Shown here: positions 35,750 to 45,830 of the stretch, one piece after another
How the letters are laid out: every line of letters begins with the position of its first letter
Position numbering within the stretch: position 1 is the stretch's first letter
From: Prorocentrum cordatum
Taxonomy: Eukaryota; Sar; Dinophyceae; Prorocentrales; Prorocentraceae
Length of the DNA: 64,000 nt
Reading direction: 5' to 3'
NCBI GenBank assembly: GCA_963575745.1
Contig: CAUYUJ010003681.1
Coordinates: forward strand, 1 to 64,000
Program-made: the position numbers and the translations under genes
The notes under the pieces: generated by a model
Told to the model about the DNA's origin: nothing
Database searches by the model: none
What the model saw: only the letters and a program-made list of their open reading frames with translations

Positions 35750-35945
35750 GGGGACGAATCAAAAGCGGGCGAAAGAAATTGTGGACGAGACGAAAGTGGA
35801 CGAAATAACAGCGGACGACGCAAAAGGCAGATTAATCAAAATGTGGGCGAAACACGAGCGGGTGAAACAGAAATGGGCGAAACAAAAGCGGACAAAACAA
35901 CAGCGAACCACAAGCAGATGAAACATCAGCGTGCGAAACAGCATT
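35750..35945 (+). repeat. Inverted partner of the 15-bp minisatellite
   Basis: Units GTGGACGAAATAACA, GTGGGCGAAACACGA and ATGGGCGAAACAAAA repeat every 15 bp. Their reverse complements (TTCGCCCATTT-like) match the array 45 bp to the left, so the two form a large imperfect inverted repeat. Confidence 0.75.
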
Positions 35946-36217
35946 CTTTCATTCACCCTCCCTCGGCCACGCGCAGATGGGGGTATGGGGAGGGGGAAGG
36001 CTTCTTAGAAGCACCCCTGCTTCTTAGAAGGCGCCGTCCTTATGTATAGATGTAAGGCCGCCGCCTTCTAAGAAGCAGCCTCCTGCTAAGAAGTCTTCCC
36101 CCCTCCCTCCACCCCCTTCTGCGCGCCGCCAACTCCCCTTCCACCATGCCCATCCCCATCCCTCCTTCGCCCCGCCCCGTCCTGTCCCGTCGCGTCCTCT
36201 CGTTTCTTTGTTTTTGT

Positions 36218-36345
36218 TTTTTTTTCTCTCTCTCTCTCTCTCTCTTTATTTGTTCTCTCTCCCTCTCTCTCTCTCTCTGTGTTTCTCTCTCTCTCTCTCT
36301 CCATATTTCTCTCTCTCTCTCTCTCTCCCAGGAGGAGGAGGAGGA
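36218..36345 (+). repeat. (TC)n tract
   Basis: CT dinucleotides interrupted by TTTATTTG, TGTGTT and CATATT. Confidence 0.93.
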
Positions 36346-38041
36346 TCTTCCTTTCTCTCCATCCGTCTCCCTCCCCTTCCCGCCCCTGCGACCCGGGCTG
36401 GCCCCCAGGCGGGAGGCTTCAAATACGCTGTGACGCTGGTGACCCCCTCGGCGTTCTCGCCCCAGGCGGCTGGGGTGGCCGCCCCCTCCGTCCCTCTTCC
36501 TTGTGAGCAGCTCCTCCACATCTTGTGGGCTGGCGCGGGGTCATCCCTTGCGCGCTCGACCTCCGCCCGCACAGTTCCTTCGAGACCTGTCTCTATTACA
36601 GCCGCAGCTGCTCCAATACAGGCGCACGTCGCCAGGGCGCGCTGGCCATGCCCTACCCTCTCGGGCACCGTTGGAGGCGCCACCGCCTGCGGACTGCTCT
36701 CGTCGACGAGGTGGCGGAAGTGAGGAACGGCGTGCACAGAGTGGAGCACGAAGGACAGGTGGCGCGCGATACGTGGCGCCGCTGGCCCGGCCATGACCAC
36801 CCCGGGGACCGCGGACGCCGAAGAAGCCCTGGCAGGGGGATGGCGGGCACGGCACGGGCCCTCGCGGAGGCATCGCCCCCGAGGGATGCCCGGCTCCCGG
36901 GAGACCGATGCTGCACGCCATGTTCTCCCAAAGCCAGCCGCAAGGTGTTCGGACCTCCGCGCGGAGCTTCGAACGTTTTCTGTTCACGGCGTGGTCCGTT
37001 CCTGTGCCAGCAGGTCCTCCGCCTCGCGCCCGCCGGCGTGTCGGCAGGAAGGTCTGGGCGTTTCGCCCGGGACGGCCCGAGACTTCCCCCCTGCGGCGAG
37101 TCCGAAGCTGGAGCGTTCCACGGTCACACGGGGTGGCCAGCTGGTCGGTGAGAAGACGCGGTTCTCGACACAGTGCTGCGCACATTCGTTTTCAGTGTCT
37201 GCAACAGCTATGAGAATGGAGGGGGGGCCCGTTCTCGGAATGTGGCTCCCGCCGTAGCGCCGCGCACACCTCTAAACCGTTTACAGCGTCCAGCAGGATG
37301 GAACGACTTTTTTTTCAATTCGGAGCTCCCGCTTGAGACTTCACTATCACGTGTGAAAGTGAGCGCCGCGCATAGAGGGTGGCATCTTTCCAAAGTGAAG
37401 CTTGTGCAGAATCTTTTTTTTTGCAACTGCAGAACCTTGCAACAGTTACACAAGAAGTTGGAAGGCGTCTCTGAAGTGGGGTACCACCTTGCGACGTCAT
37501 CGACAATGCCGACCCGACGTGCAACATTGCTCAACCGCTGCGTGGTTGGAAGGCGGGCCCTTCCAGAACGGGATAATCGGCTGGCACTTCTTCCAGTTTG
37601 TGGTGGCAAGTTTCAAGATGTCCTATATCGACGGTGAGGAGGAGGAGGAGGACGAGGAGGAGGTGGGCTGTCGGTGAAGGACCCCATGGGTCTGTTATAC
37701 CGACAAGTAGGGCGATTCCTGCTCATTCTAAGTGTATAACTCATGCTTATATGCCCAAGGGGCTGGGTTTGCTTGTTTCTTCTCGGGCCTCTGGTGCATT
37801 AGCGACTTAGCGGCAGAAGCGGACTGCGAGGAGGCGAGAGAACAAGGAGGAGCACGATAAAGAGGAAAGGGTGAGCGGATCGGTCGGATTTGATTCCCTC
37901 CAATTACGAAACGACCAACCCTCCCATTCAGGGATAATCTAAACAGAGATAGGAGGGAGGGCCGCCACAAACGCCAGTTTGGATTCGAAGTCCAGAGATC
38001 TCCCCCCATCCCCTTTTTCATCCCTGCATTCTGCATTCCCC
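36346..38041. other. Unique spacer upstream of the first gene
   Basis: No recognisable domain in 1.7 kb. CAACCGCTGCGTGGTTGGAA and GGCGGGCCCTTCCAGAACGG (about 37532-37572) recur in altered form at 53018-53060, so parts are dispersed repeats. A short GGA patch lies at 37635-37665. Confidence 0.45.
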
Positions 38042-38062
38042 CCGTAGCCTCTTTGGCTCGCT
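38042..38062 (+). promoter_or_regulatory. Degraded spliced-leader relic
   Basis: CCGTAGCC and, two bases later, TTTGGCTC match DinoSL at identical spacing, 16 of 21 positions by my count. It lies 13 bp before the first ATG (38075) and about 190 bp before the large frame. A relic in the DNA is the mark of an mRNA that was trans-spliced, reverse-transcribed and reinserted. Confidence 0.6.
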
Positions 38063-38074
38063 TCCATAGCAACC

Positions 38075-38362
38075 ATGCGTTTTCGTGAACTGATACTCGT
38101 ATCAGCCTCCATATTGTACATATTTGTCAGCGGCGAGGCCCTGGCCCTTTTCTCATCGATGTCGTCGTTTGATGCGGCGAACAGGCCGCGCGTGGGCATC
38201 TGGATTGCTTCTTTGCCGAAGGCGGTGAAAGTCAAGACGGCCGACGAGGATGGCAAGAAAACCAGGGCGTACCCGGACACAGCGGCCAGAACCCCTTTCG
38301 ATGAATGCGCTGATGGCAGAGTTGGGCATTCCTGCTGGAAGACTGGCCGACTCACCAGATGA
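38075..38362 (+). CDS. Short upstream frame after the leader relic
   Basis: The first ATG after the leader relic opens 95 codons in a different frame from the DDE-like gene, which it overlaps by 113 bp. Its N-terminus is hydrophobic (LILVSASILYIFVSG), like a signal peptide; the rest has no known domain. It may be an upstream frame, or the former N-terminus of the DDE-like protein separated by a frameshift. Coding status is uncertain. Confidence 0.25.
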   Translation: MRFRELILVSASILYIFVSGEALALFSSMSSFDAANRPRVGIWIASLPKAVKVKTADEDGKKTRAYPDTAARTPFDECADGRVGHSCWKTGRLTR

Positions 38363-39404
38363 GGCAGGCAAGATGCTGATACATGGGATCGTCCTCGTGG
38401 AGGCAGGCTTCGTCTTTGACAGCGCCCACCTTCTCAGTCGGTTTGAGGAGGAGCAGAGAAAGTTCTGGGCCTTAATGAGTGACGGAAGCTGCAACGTGGG
38501 CGAGATGTTCTTCTTCAGAGTTATCGGGGCTGTCACTTTCCATAACAACGCCACTTGGAAACTCGCAATGGACGGCCCAGGAGGGCGACATGGGTTTCTG
38601 AAGCATCTTCACGGAGATCAAGTGCATGTGATGGTCGAGAGGCTCAGGGACCTGCATGGTGGGAGCTTACCTGAATGGGCGTCGTGCCGATCCGTAGTGC
38701 CACCGATCGAAGGAAGAGACGCGTATCAAGAGCCTCTTCTGTGCGTATCATTACCTAGATGCTGGATCGACGCCATCATGGCGCAGGTTGAAAGACAAAG
38801 TTATTCATCATTCAGTTTGGCAAATCTGAACAGGGAGGGCCTTCCTCTCAGGTGGACCAATGTGTGGAGTACGTCCCATCAACTTCAACAGCGGCGTCGT
38901 GGACCAGATCGCAACCAAGCTATGCGTGTTCTGTTGGAATCGTTCCCGCCGTGCAGATTCCATCGGCCGCCTGACGAACTGTTCGAATGCCACCCTTCTC
39001 TAGACGCAACAGCGGCAGAGGCAATTGGGAATGCTTTGAGAAGGCCACTTGACCATTGCATTCGCATGAACCAGGCGGATGACCACATGGCGGAGAATGC
39101 GCATCACAAGTTGGCTCTGCTCACGCATCTCGGCGACAAGATGACGGTCTTCATGTCAAAGAATCAAGGCAAAGACCCCAGGTGCAAATACCCGGCTGCG
39201 GACATTGTGAACATGTTCTGCGCGTCACAGTATTTGAAGAACGATGCGGATTTGAAACGGACATGCTTCTGGGCGATCAGAGCTGTGCTTCCACAACATC
39301 TCGCGCAGGAGTTCTGCAGCTCGATCGAGGCAGAACGCGTCCATGGGCGGGTGGCGAGCGAGGCCACTCTGTCACGGATGCGAGGTCGCGTGGACGCGGC
39401 CTGA
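38250..39404 (+). CDS. DDE-transposase-like protein, N-terminal part (to in-frame TGA)
   Basis: An ATG frame of 384 codons ends at TGA 39402-39404; the next 835 codons continue in exactly the same frame, so I read both as one protein broken by a nonsense codon. Features include MAELGIPAG, LIHGIVLVEAGFVFDSAHL and FFFRVIGAVTFHNNATW near the N-terminus, an RPLDHC segment, and ATLSRMRGRVDAA just before the stop. As I remember it, this layout matches a very large dinoflagellate-expanded family of unknown function, in which SR-rich sequence precedes the first acidic box DSSPQ. Composition is balanced, unlike the flanking repeats, and no other strand is open here. Cysteine and histidine content is high. 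Function is inferred only from the downstream core. Confidence 0.65.
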   Translation: MARKPGRTRTQRPEPLSMNALMAELGIPAGRLADSPDEAGKMLIHGIVLVEAGFVFDSAHLLSRFEEEQRKFWALMSDGSCNVGEMFFFRVIGAVTFHNNATWKLAMDGPGGRHGFLKHLHGDQVHVMVERLRDLHGGSLPEWASCRSVVPPIEGRDAYQEPLLCVSLPRCWIDAIMAQVERQSYSSFSLANLNREGLPLRWTNVWSTSHQLQQRRRGPDRNQAMRVLLESFPPCRFHRPPDELFECHPSLDATAAEAIGNALRRPLDHCIRMNQADDHMAENAHHKLALLTHLGDKMTVFMSKNQGKDPRCKYPAADIVNMFCASQYLKNDADLKRTCFWAIRAVLPQHLAQEFCSSIEAERVHGRVASEATLSRMRGRVDAA

Positions 39405-41776
39405 ATGCTGGCAGCGAGGCGCGTCATTGAAGGTTTCACAGCCGATAACGACGGTGTCATTCTGTACCCGATTCCAGATTCAAGCCCTCAAGGGGGCCGA
39501 GACTACCAGATGACAGTGCTGTTGATGATTGGGAAGTCCTCAGTTCCGACGGCACATCGCCTCGCATGCGGACTCGATCGCTGCAACATCGAGAAGACGC
39601 TCGACCAGCGAATAGACGACTGGAGCTTCGAAGAGGACATCATGGCGCAGATCGAAGGGATGCTCTTGAGGCACACGGCCCCTGCAGTTCAATTGGGTTT
39701 CGGGCGGGCGAACTTACCGGCGAAGTTCCACGCGATCATGCACCAGCTGTTTCTCCTCAGCCCAGATGTTGCCACCTTCGCGCAGCTCGTGAAGGACGTG
39801 CCCGTCTGGCTGTCGGATCAAGGCACGGAGTCTGGGATTGCCCGCATCAAGCCCATCATGGTGGAGAATGCGCTGTCCTACGCGCGGCCAGTCGACGACG
39901 ACGAGGAGGCACCGTGTTTGGCAACAACTGGCTTGAGCCCTGGCCCCGGCGGCCTGGGGACCTGGGGCAAGGGGCAAGGGGGATGGGGAAGCGGTTTCAG
40001 GAAGTTCCATGTTCGGATCCCAGGGGGTGTGTTTCGGAATCCGCCGGGGAGTCGGGGCGGGGGTTCAGGTCGCTGTTGCTGTCAAGCTCGATGGAAGGTT
40101 GACTTCGCTGCGCCTGCCGCGCACGGGCAAGAGATGATCGACATGAGCAGGGGCCTCGAGTTCAGCGGGGCGCTTCACTTGAACCACAATGCTGGCAAAC
40201 ACCTTGCAGATGTGATGCCAGATTACACGGAGGCTGTCAGGAGACTCAGTAAAGTGGCAGAGCTGTTGGACAACCCTGAGTCGAAGGAGCGGCTTGAATC
40301 CACGTGCTTCTCAAATTCGCCAGTCATGAAGGTCTTGTTTGAGCCCATCGAGAAGTTCAAGGGCCACTGCCACGTCGAGCGATGGGGCACAGTTGCCAAC
40401 GCCGTACTCCACATCACAGGCGACGTCGAGGCGGGCTTGCGTTACGGCTGGGACTGCCTCAAATACAACCACGGCAAGAAGAACAGAATCGTTGATGGTG
40501 ATAACAACGACGTCGGCGGTGTCAAATTGAAGGACCTAGATGAGACCATCAAGTCGCCGTTTTGGTGGGCTTACTGGCGCATGCTGGACAGAATTGCACA
40601 AGCACTGTTTGACATACTCAGGTGGTGCGAGTCGTGCTCTTGCCATTTCGACTTGCTTGAGGAGTTGCGCGCAGGAGACCGCGGCCACGACGAGGAGGTT
40701 GTCAAACGTGTTCGCGATCGAGCCTCGAAGTGCCCGTTGAGAGGCATGCGATGCCATGATGTATGCGCAGGTGGTCTTCTTGATTATGTGAAGCAGCGCC
40801 TGAGCTACCACGTCGCAGAGTTCGCCAGTCATCTGCCTAACGACATCGGGCAGCCCGATAAGCAGAGCATCCTCGAGCAGTGTGAAAGTGGCAGGGCTCA
40901 CATTGTCGCCTATTACACGGTCAAGTTGGCGCACGGTACTTCGTCTACTTACAGCATTATTGGGATGGCATGTGGAAGCCAAGAGAGAGCCCGGGCGTGT
41001 TACCAACAAGTACTGCGCAAGTTGGGCAAGCATGCTGCTACTGACGCTTTCCTATCAGATGCACGCGCGCAAGAAGAAGCGAGGGAGTGGGCAGCGAATG
41101 GATTTGAGCGAGCCTTTCGGGACGCCGCTGATAAGCCACATCTTCGGTATTGGATGGGCCTGTATCGTTTCGCGCCGAGTGCAGAAAGAGTTGTTGAGGG
41201 TACCCATGCCAAGACGAAGCACGAGGTTGTCAGGGCTCCGCATCATGGAAATGCAACGGTCAGCTTGTCGAATAGGATGCAGAACCTCAGCAAGTACATC
41301 ACGACGAGTCTACATGCCTTCCTCACCTTTGCAAAGGATGTCCAGGACGTGAATAATGGCCGAAAAGCGTGTGAGATTCTTGGCATCGCAAAGCACCCAG
41401 AGTCAGAACGTGCTGTGCGGACGGGGGACTCAGATAAGATTCACTGGCAAGTGCTCTACCATGCAGACGCCTTCACCAAGTACAGGATGGAGCTGCCCAA
41501 GATCGAGGTCACCAGCGCCAACTTCATCGAGCACCCGCACAAGATCCCTTTGAGCGAGTCCGACTGCGCCTGCAAGAGAGATGCTTTTGTGAACCATGTG
41601 ATTAACGCATTGAAGGCTGACGGCACGGTGTACAGCATGCCCCTTCAGCACAATGCCATCGTAGAGCTGCACAAGCTGTTTCAAGCATTCGATCCAGAAC
41701 AGCAGCCTGTTGACGAGGGCACCTGGCAGGCGGCCCTGCCCTTGCCTCAGAGCGGTGACGACGAGATCCTGTTTTT
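39405..41776 (+). CDS. DDE-transposase-like protein, catalytic-core part (to T6 frameshift)
   Basis: This part carries three acidic landmarks that could be a DDE triad: DSSPQGG (D at 39477), WLSDQGTE (D at 39816) and VVEGTHAKTKHEV (E at 41196). The 460-residue gap before the E would be an inserted helical domain, as in hAT-type transposases. Between them, GALHLNHNAGKHL and GHCHVERWG are also recognisable family features. A Gly-rich segment (about 39930-40100) looks like an in-frame insertion. The formal frame ends at 41912, but after the T6 run at 41772-41777 sense continues in the +1 frame, where removing one T gives FFKVVMADV. Either the copy is decayed or the assembly has an indel. Catalysis is unproven. 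Confidence 0.62.
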
Positions 41777-41777
41777 T

Positions 41778-43479
41778 CAAGGTCGTTATGGCGGACGTCA
41801 GCCGCATTCCCCGGCCGAAGATATCAGGCCAAGTGCAACTCGGAGGCGTCAAAACCTTCGTGGTGCACAAGCTTCTGAGGCACAACAAGGCTCAACATAC
41901 TTGTGCAGTTAGCGCCAACGCGGTGGGCAAGGAGTTTGGCGACGCCGCTGAGCCATGTGCTCTTCATCCAGCTGCGCTCTCGCCAGATATTTTGTCTAAG
42001 ATATGTTCCTGGAGACGTTCCAACAACGAGTTCTTTGAGGTGAGATTGCCTGAACACATCATGTCGCAGATTCCAGTGGAGGAGATGGAGATGTTTGGGA
42101 TGGCGATCCACACGCTTCTGAAGTACCCGAACGGTTGCAATCGGGAGCAGGTCGTGCCTGAACATCCCCTACGGCCAATCCAGGAGCTCATGGGTACGCT
42201 GTGCAAATTGGGCCTCTGGGAAGGACCGCCGTACAAGATCACCGTCATGGGGAAGGCGCTCCTTGAAGTCGGCATCGGCTTGAACTGCCCAACGCCGCTG
42301 CTGATGCCGCACAAACGCACCAATGACATCAACGAGGCAACCCTCGCACAGCTGATCTTGTACATGGAGGAGACGGGCTGGGTTAACTTCGACTTATCAA
42401 CGTCATGGACCGTGGTCGTCAGAAGCTCGCCTGGCACGCTTGGGAAGAGGGGACAGTTGTTGCTTACCAAGAGCCAGGGTAAGCAACAACTATCACTTCT
42501 TAGGGCTAGGGCGGGCGAGGCCAGGCGATGCTTCAGATGTCCACCAAGGGAGAAAGCAGCGGCGGTGGAGAAGCCGCACACTCCTGGGATCGGTAAGAAG
42601 TGGTATTCATTCAAAGGGCATTCGGTTTCCAAATACTACCTGCTGGCGCTGATCAAAAGTGAGGATGAGGAGACAATGACCATCGAGGAAGTTCGCCACT
42701 TTGCCCCGGCTGCATGGTACATGATGGTACTCGGCATTGAGCAGCCCTCTCGTCGCCAGCCCCAGGTGCCCATCATCGGCGACGAGGACTGGCCTGGGGA
42801 CTCCCTGCCGCAGCCTCCAGCCGCGAAGAGGGCGCGCGCCTCGACGAGGGGGATCAGGATCATGAAGACCCCCCCAGCCCCAGCAGGCGGAGACCACGAG
42901 GAGGCCGACGCCGACAAGGGTGACGACGGCAACGCTGACGAGGGCGCGGAGGTCGTGGAGGAAGATGCGGAGTCTTCATCAAGCGAGTCCAGCACATCAG
43001 ATTCGACCATTTCTTCAAGAAGGTCTTCTTCCAGCAGCGAATCTGCTTCACCGTCTGACGGTGAAGATGATGATGACTCTGAGGGGGGAGGCGACAGCGA
43101 CGAGGACAAGCAGAAGGCGCCGCGCAAGCCGCGTGGGCCGAATCGGTTCCGATCTTACGAGGACGAACAGGGCAACAAATACTTCAAATGGGTGTCGCTC
43201 TTCAGGTTGCACAGCAACGTCACTGGAGAGTTCACCGGGTGGAGGGCAAGGTGCAAGCGGCCAGGACACACTGGCAAGGGCTGCAGCAAGAGCCAGACAA
43301 TCAACAGCGATGGTGGATCTGAGGGAGCGCAGCGCCGCATGCCGCACTGGGCTTGCCTTGGCGACAGCTGCGGCTCGAAGGGCCAGCACGTGGACGCCTG
43401 GGCCGAGGATCTGCAGCTCTGGGACGACGGCCGCATCGACGAGCTGGGCGCCTTGGAGCGTGAGGCGTGCAATCCTTGA
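41778..43479 (+). CDS. DDE-transposase-like protein, C-terminal part (acidic Ser-rich linker and Cys/His end)
   Basis: The frame runs on from the T6 run to TGA at 43477, and could also start alone at ATG 41788 (563 residues). After a globular part (WRRSNNEFFEVRLP, LYMEETGWVNFDLST) comes a long low-complexity linker of Ser, Asp and Glu (about 42900-43120). The C-terminus has CKRPGHTGKGC and CLGDSCGSKGQH, a Cys/His arrangement that may bind zinc or nucleic acid. The spacing to the previous frame, the shared orientation and the sense of the junction argue for one original protein of about 1,740 residues. A 14-bp inverted repeat at 42455-42491 lies inside. Confidence 0.62.
42455..42491 (+). repeat. 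Perfect 14-bp inverted repeat inside the reading frame
   Basis: AGTTGTTGCTTACC and GGTAAGCAACAACT are separated by 9 bp. The right arm contains a GTAAG donor-like site, and CTTCTTAG and GCTTCAG acceptor-like sites follow within 60 bp, so a very short intron or introner remnant is possible. The frame stays open through it. Confidence 0.8.
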
Positions 43480-43503
43480 GCCAGGTGGCATGCCATCAAC
43501 ATC

Positions 43504-44300
43504 CACACCCCTCCCCCTCCTCCCCCTACGCCCTTTGAAGGGAGAGGGGGGAGGGGGTGGAGAACGCACGCCCCAAAGGAGGGAGGGTGGAGGAGGAGGG
43601 GGGGGAGGAGGAGGACGAAGAGGAGGAGGAGGAGGATGGGGGAGGGGGGGGATGAGGAGGAGGAGGGAGGAGGAGGGATGAGAGGAGGAGGGAGGAGGAG
43701 GGAGGGGGAGGAGGAGGAGGAGGAAGAAGAGGAGGCGGAGGAAGAGGAGGACGAGGGAGGAGGATGAAGAGGAAGAGGAGGAAGACTCTCTCTTCTCTCT
43801 TTCTCTCTCTCACTTTAGTCTTTCTTGCCCGCGACCGATCCCAGGTGGCCGCAGCTCGTGTTCAACGAGGCTCGCGCGGCCCTCGCCCGGAGAGAGGATG
43901 GGGAATAAGATGATGCCTAGTGGAAGGTTGAGGATGAGGATGAGGATGAGAGGAGGTGGAGGAGGATGAGGATGAGGATGAGGAGGAGGGGGAGGGGGAG
44001 GATGAGGAGGATGAGGGAGGAGGGAGGAGGGAGGAGGGATGAGAAGAGGAGGGAGGAGGAGGGAGGAGGAGGAGGAGGAGGAAGAGGAGGCGGAGGAAGA
44101 GGAGGGCGAGGGAGGAGGATGAAGAGGAAGAGGACGAAGACTCTCTCTTTCTCTCTCTCCCTCCCTCTCTCTCTCTCACTTGAGTCTTTCTTGCCCGCAA
44201 CCGATCCCAAGTGACCGCAGCTCGCGTGCAACGGGGCTCGCGCGGCCCTCACCCGAAGGTTGAGGATGAGGATGAGGATGAGAGGAGGTGGAGGATGAGG
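43504..44300 (+). repeat. GGA tracts in a 356-bp tandem duplication
   Basis: Just after the stop, CACCCCTCCCCCTCC faces GGAGGGGGTGG across a CCCTTTGAAGGG centre, a pyrimidine-purine hairpin (43504-43562). Then GGAGGAGGATGAAGAGGAAG, ACTCTCTC, TCTTTCTTGCCCGC and ACCGATCCCA occur at about 43735-43850 and again at 44091-44210, offset 356 bp, each followed by GAGGATGAGG. Confidence 0.85.
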
Positions 44301-44309
44301 ATGAGGATG

Positions 44310-44600
44310 AGGATGGTGGCGGGGGCTATCTAGGGCCCTCTTGGAGCCATCTTGGGCCAAACAGGGCGGGGGGAGGGCTGGGGGGCCTCTTGGGGCCATC
44401 GCGGGCCCCATGGCTCAAAAAGAGTAGACCCTTCAATTGGATACGCCCCCTCGGAGGCTCTCAAACTCAAACGGCGCCTTGCGGCCGTCTTAGAGCGCTC
44501 TTGGGCGCCTCTTGGGCGATCTTGGAGCCGTCTTCGGCCTTCTTGGGCCCCTCTTGGGGCTCTTCGGGGCCATCGTGGGGCCATCTCACTATGCTGCGTC
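44310..44600 (+). repeat. TCTTGGGGCC degenerate repeat
   Basis: GGCCCTCTTGGAGCCATCTTG and similar cores recur. It directly follows the GGA/GAT-rich duplication. Confidence 0.85.
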
Positions 44601-45470
44601 CGCTCCCCCCCTTTGCAGGCGGCGATGTGACGCTGTGCGACAACTTCGGCGCCTGCTGGGCGCTTCGGGCAGCCTGCGCGACAAGGCCGCGCTGCCGCCG
44701 CCTGCGCCTGCGCCTCCGCCCTTTCCCCCCCTCCCCCTCCTTGCAGTCGGTGGCCCTCGGCCCAGTGGGCCGGCGAACGCGCGTGCGTCCCCACCCCCGC
44801 AGACTAGTATGCGGGAACCGCCGCCAACCGAGCCCAAACCTGCCCAGATGCGTGCAAAGCAGCGAAATTGAGGGTGAGAGGCGAAAACCATTGAAATGTT
44901 GAAATCACGAGACTCGGGAAACTCGGGAGACTCGGGAAACTCGGGAGCTTGCCACCGACCCGGGTGAGACAGTCATTTTCGGCCCTCAAACCATTGCAAA
45001 CCATTAGTTTGTTGCACCTTGGATACGGCTTTGAGAGCATTCAGCCTGCAATAAATAAAAGGAAATCGACCCGAACAGAAAGGGCAACTGACAAATCACC
45101 CGGGTAGAAATGACGCTCCCGAGTTTGAAACTCGGGAAACTCGGGGAACTCGGGGGGAAATTCAGAATCTGCAAAAACCCATGATTTTGGCCATTGTGGG
45201 CGATTCCGAGCTAGTTCGGGACCATATCCGTAGATTCCCCCCCTTAACACCCTAACACCCTAAGGTCCGACAGAAACGGAGCGTGACGAACTATAACGGA
45301 CATTGCAACGCTCAATTTGTTCCAACGCCTTCTCAGGGTAGTGCCAGAGCCTCGAGAGGGTAGCGTGAGCTGGCGCTCAGCTGCTGGTGTGATGGGGGGC
45401 ATGGGAGGTGGTCAACGTGTCGTCAGACGTGCATGGGGGTCCTTGGACGCCGTCGCGGGGGCTCCTTTGA
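44601..45470. other. Spacer with ACTCGGGAA minisatellites
   Basis: Two patches of the 9-bp unit ACTCGGGAA lie at 44910-44950 and 45125-45160. ACACCCTA is doubled at about 45252. No gene was recognised. Confidence 0.55.
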
Positions 45471-45476
45471 CCTCCC

Positions 45477-45511
45477 CCTTGGCGTGTTTGCTCCGAGCAA
45501 ACACGCCAAGG
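45477..45511. repeat. 35-bp palindrome, 17-bp arms, 1-bp loop
   Basis: CCTTGGCGTGTTTGCTC is followed by one C and then its exact reverse complement. No other sequence in the window has so long a perfect arm with so small a loop. Confidence 0.93.
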
Positions 45512-45702
45512 CCGCCAAGGAGGAGGTTGAGGATCACAAGGACGACAACGCTGACTAGAGCGGAGAGCACAAAAGGGAAGGGAAGGGGGTGAGAGTGAGG
45601 AGGGGGAGAAGGAGGAGATGCTGTGAATCAGGAGGAGCGGAAACGCTGGCGCGCGTCAGGGTCCGAACCTAGTCCATAGAAACGCCCTCCTGTCGTGATG
45701 AT

Positions 45703-45723
45703 CAGCAGCCATTGTTGCTCAAT
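45703..45723 (+). promoter_or_regulatory. Degraded spliced-leader relic
   Basis: AGCCATT and GCTCAA match DinoSL at the correct spacing, 16 of 21 positions by my count. It lies 107 bp before the ATG of the methyltransferase-like gene. Confidence 0.55.
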
Positions 45724-45830
45724 GCATCTTGGGGCGCGTCCTCGTTGCACCGAGCCCTGGCCCAGTTGCTCTGACAGTGCGGCGCGGTCGCAACTTGCTC
45801 AACCTCGATGGTCTGTTGCAGCGCCCGGCG

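Noticed and set aside
36525-37151. 208-codon frame rich in Arg, Gly and Pro
   Set aside because: Overlapping open frames on the other strand and no domain.
43470-43500. CTTGAGCCA at the stop codon, like an inverted leader end
   Set aside because: Only nine bases fit and the remainder does not align; probably chance.
45240-45275. Telomere-like CCCTAACACCCTAAGG
   Set aside because: Only two units, and of an 8-bp type that does not match the usual plant/alveolate TTTAGGG repeat.
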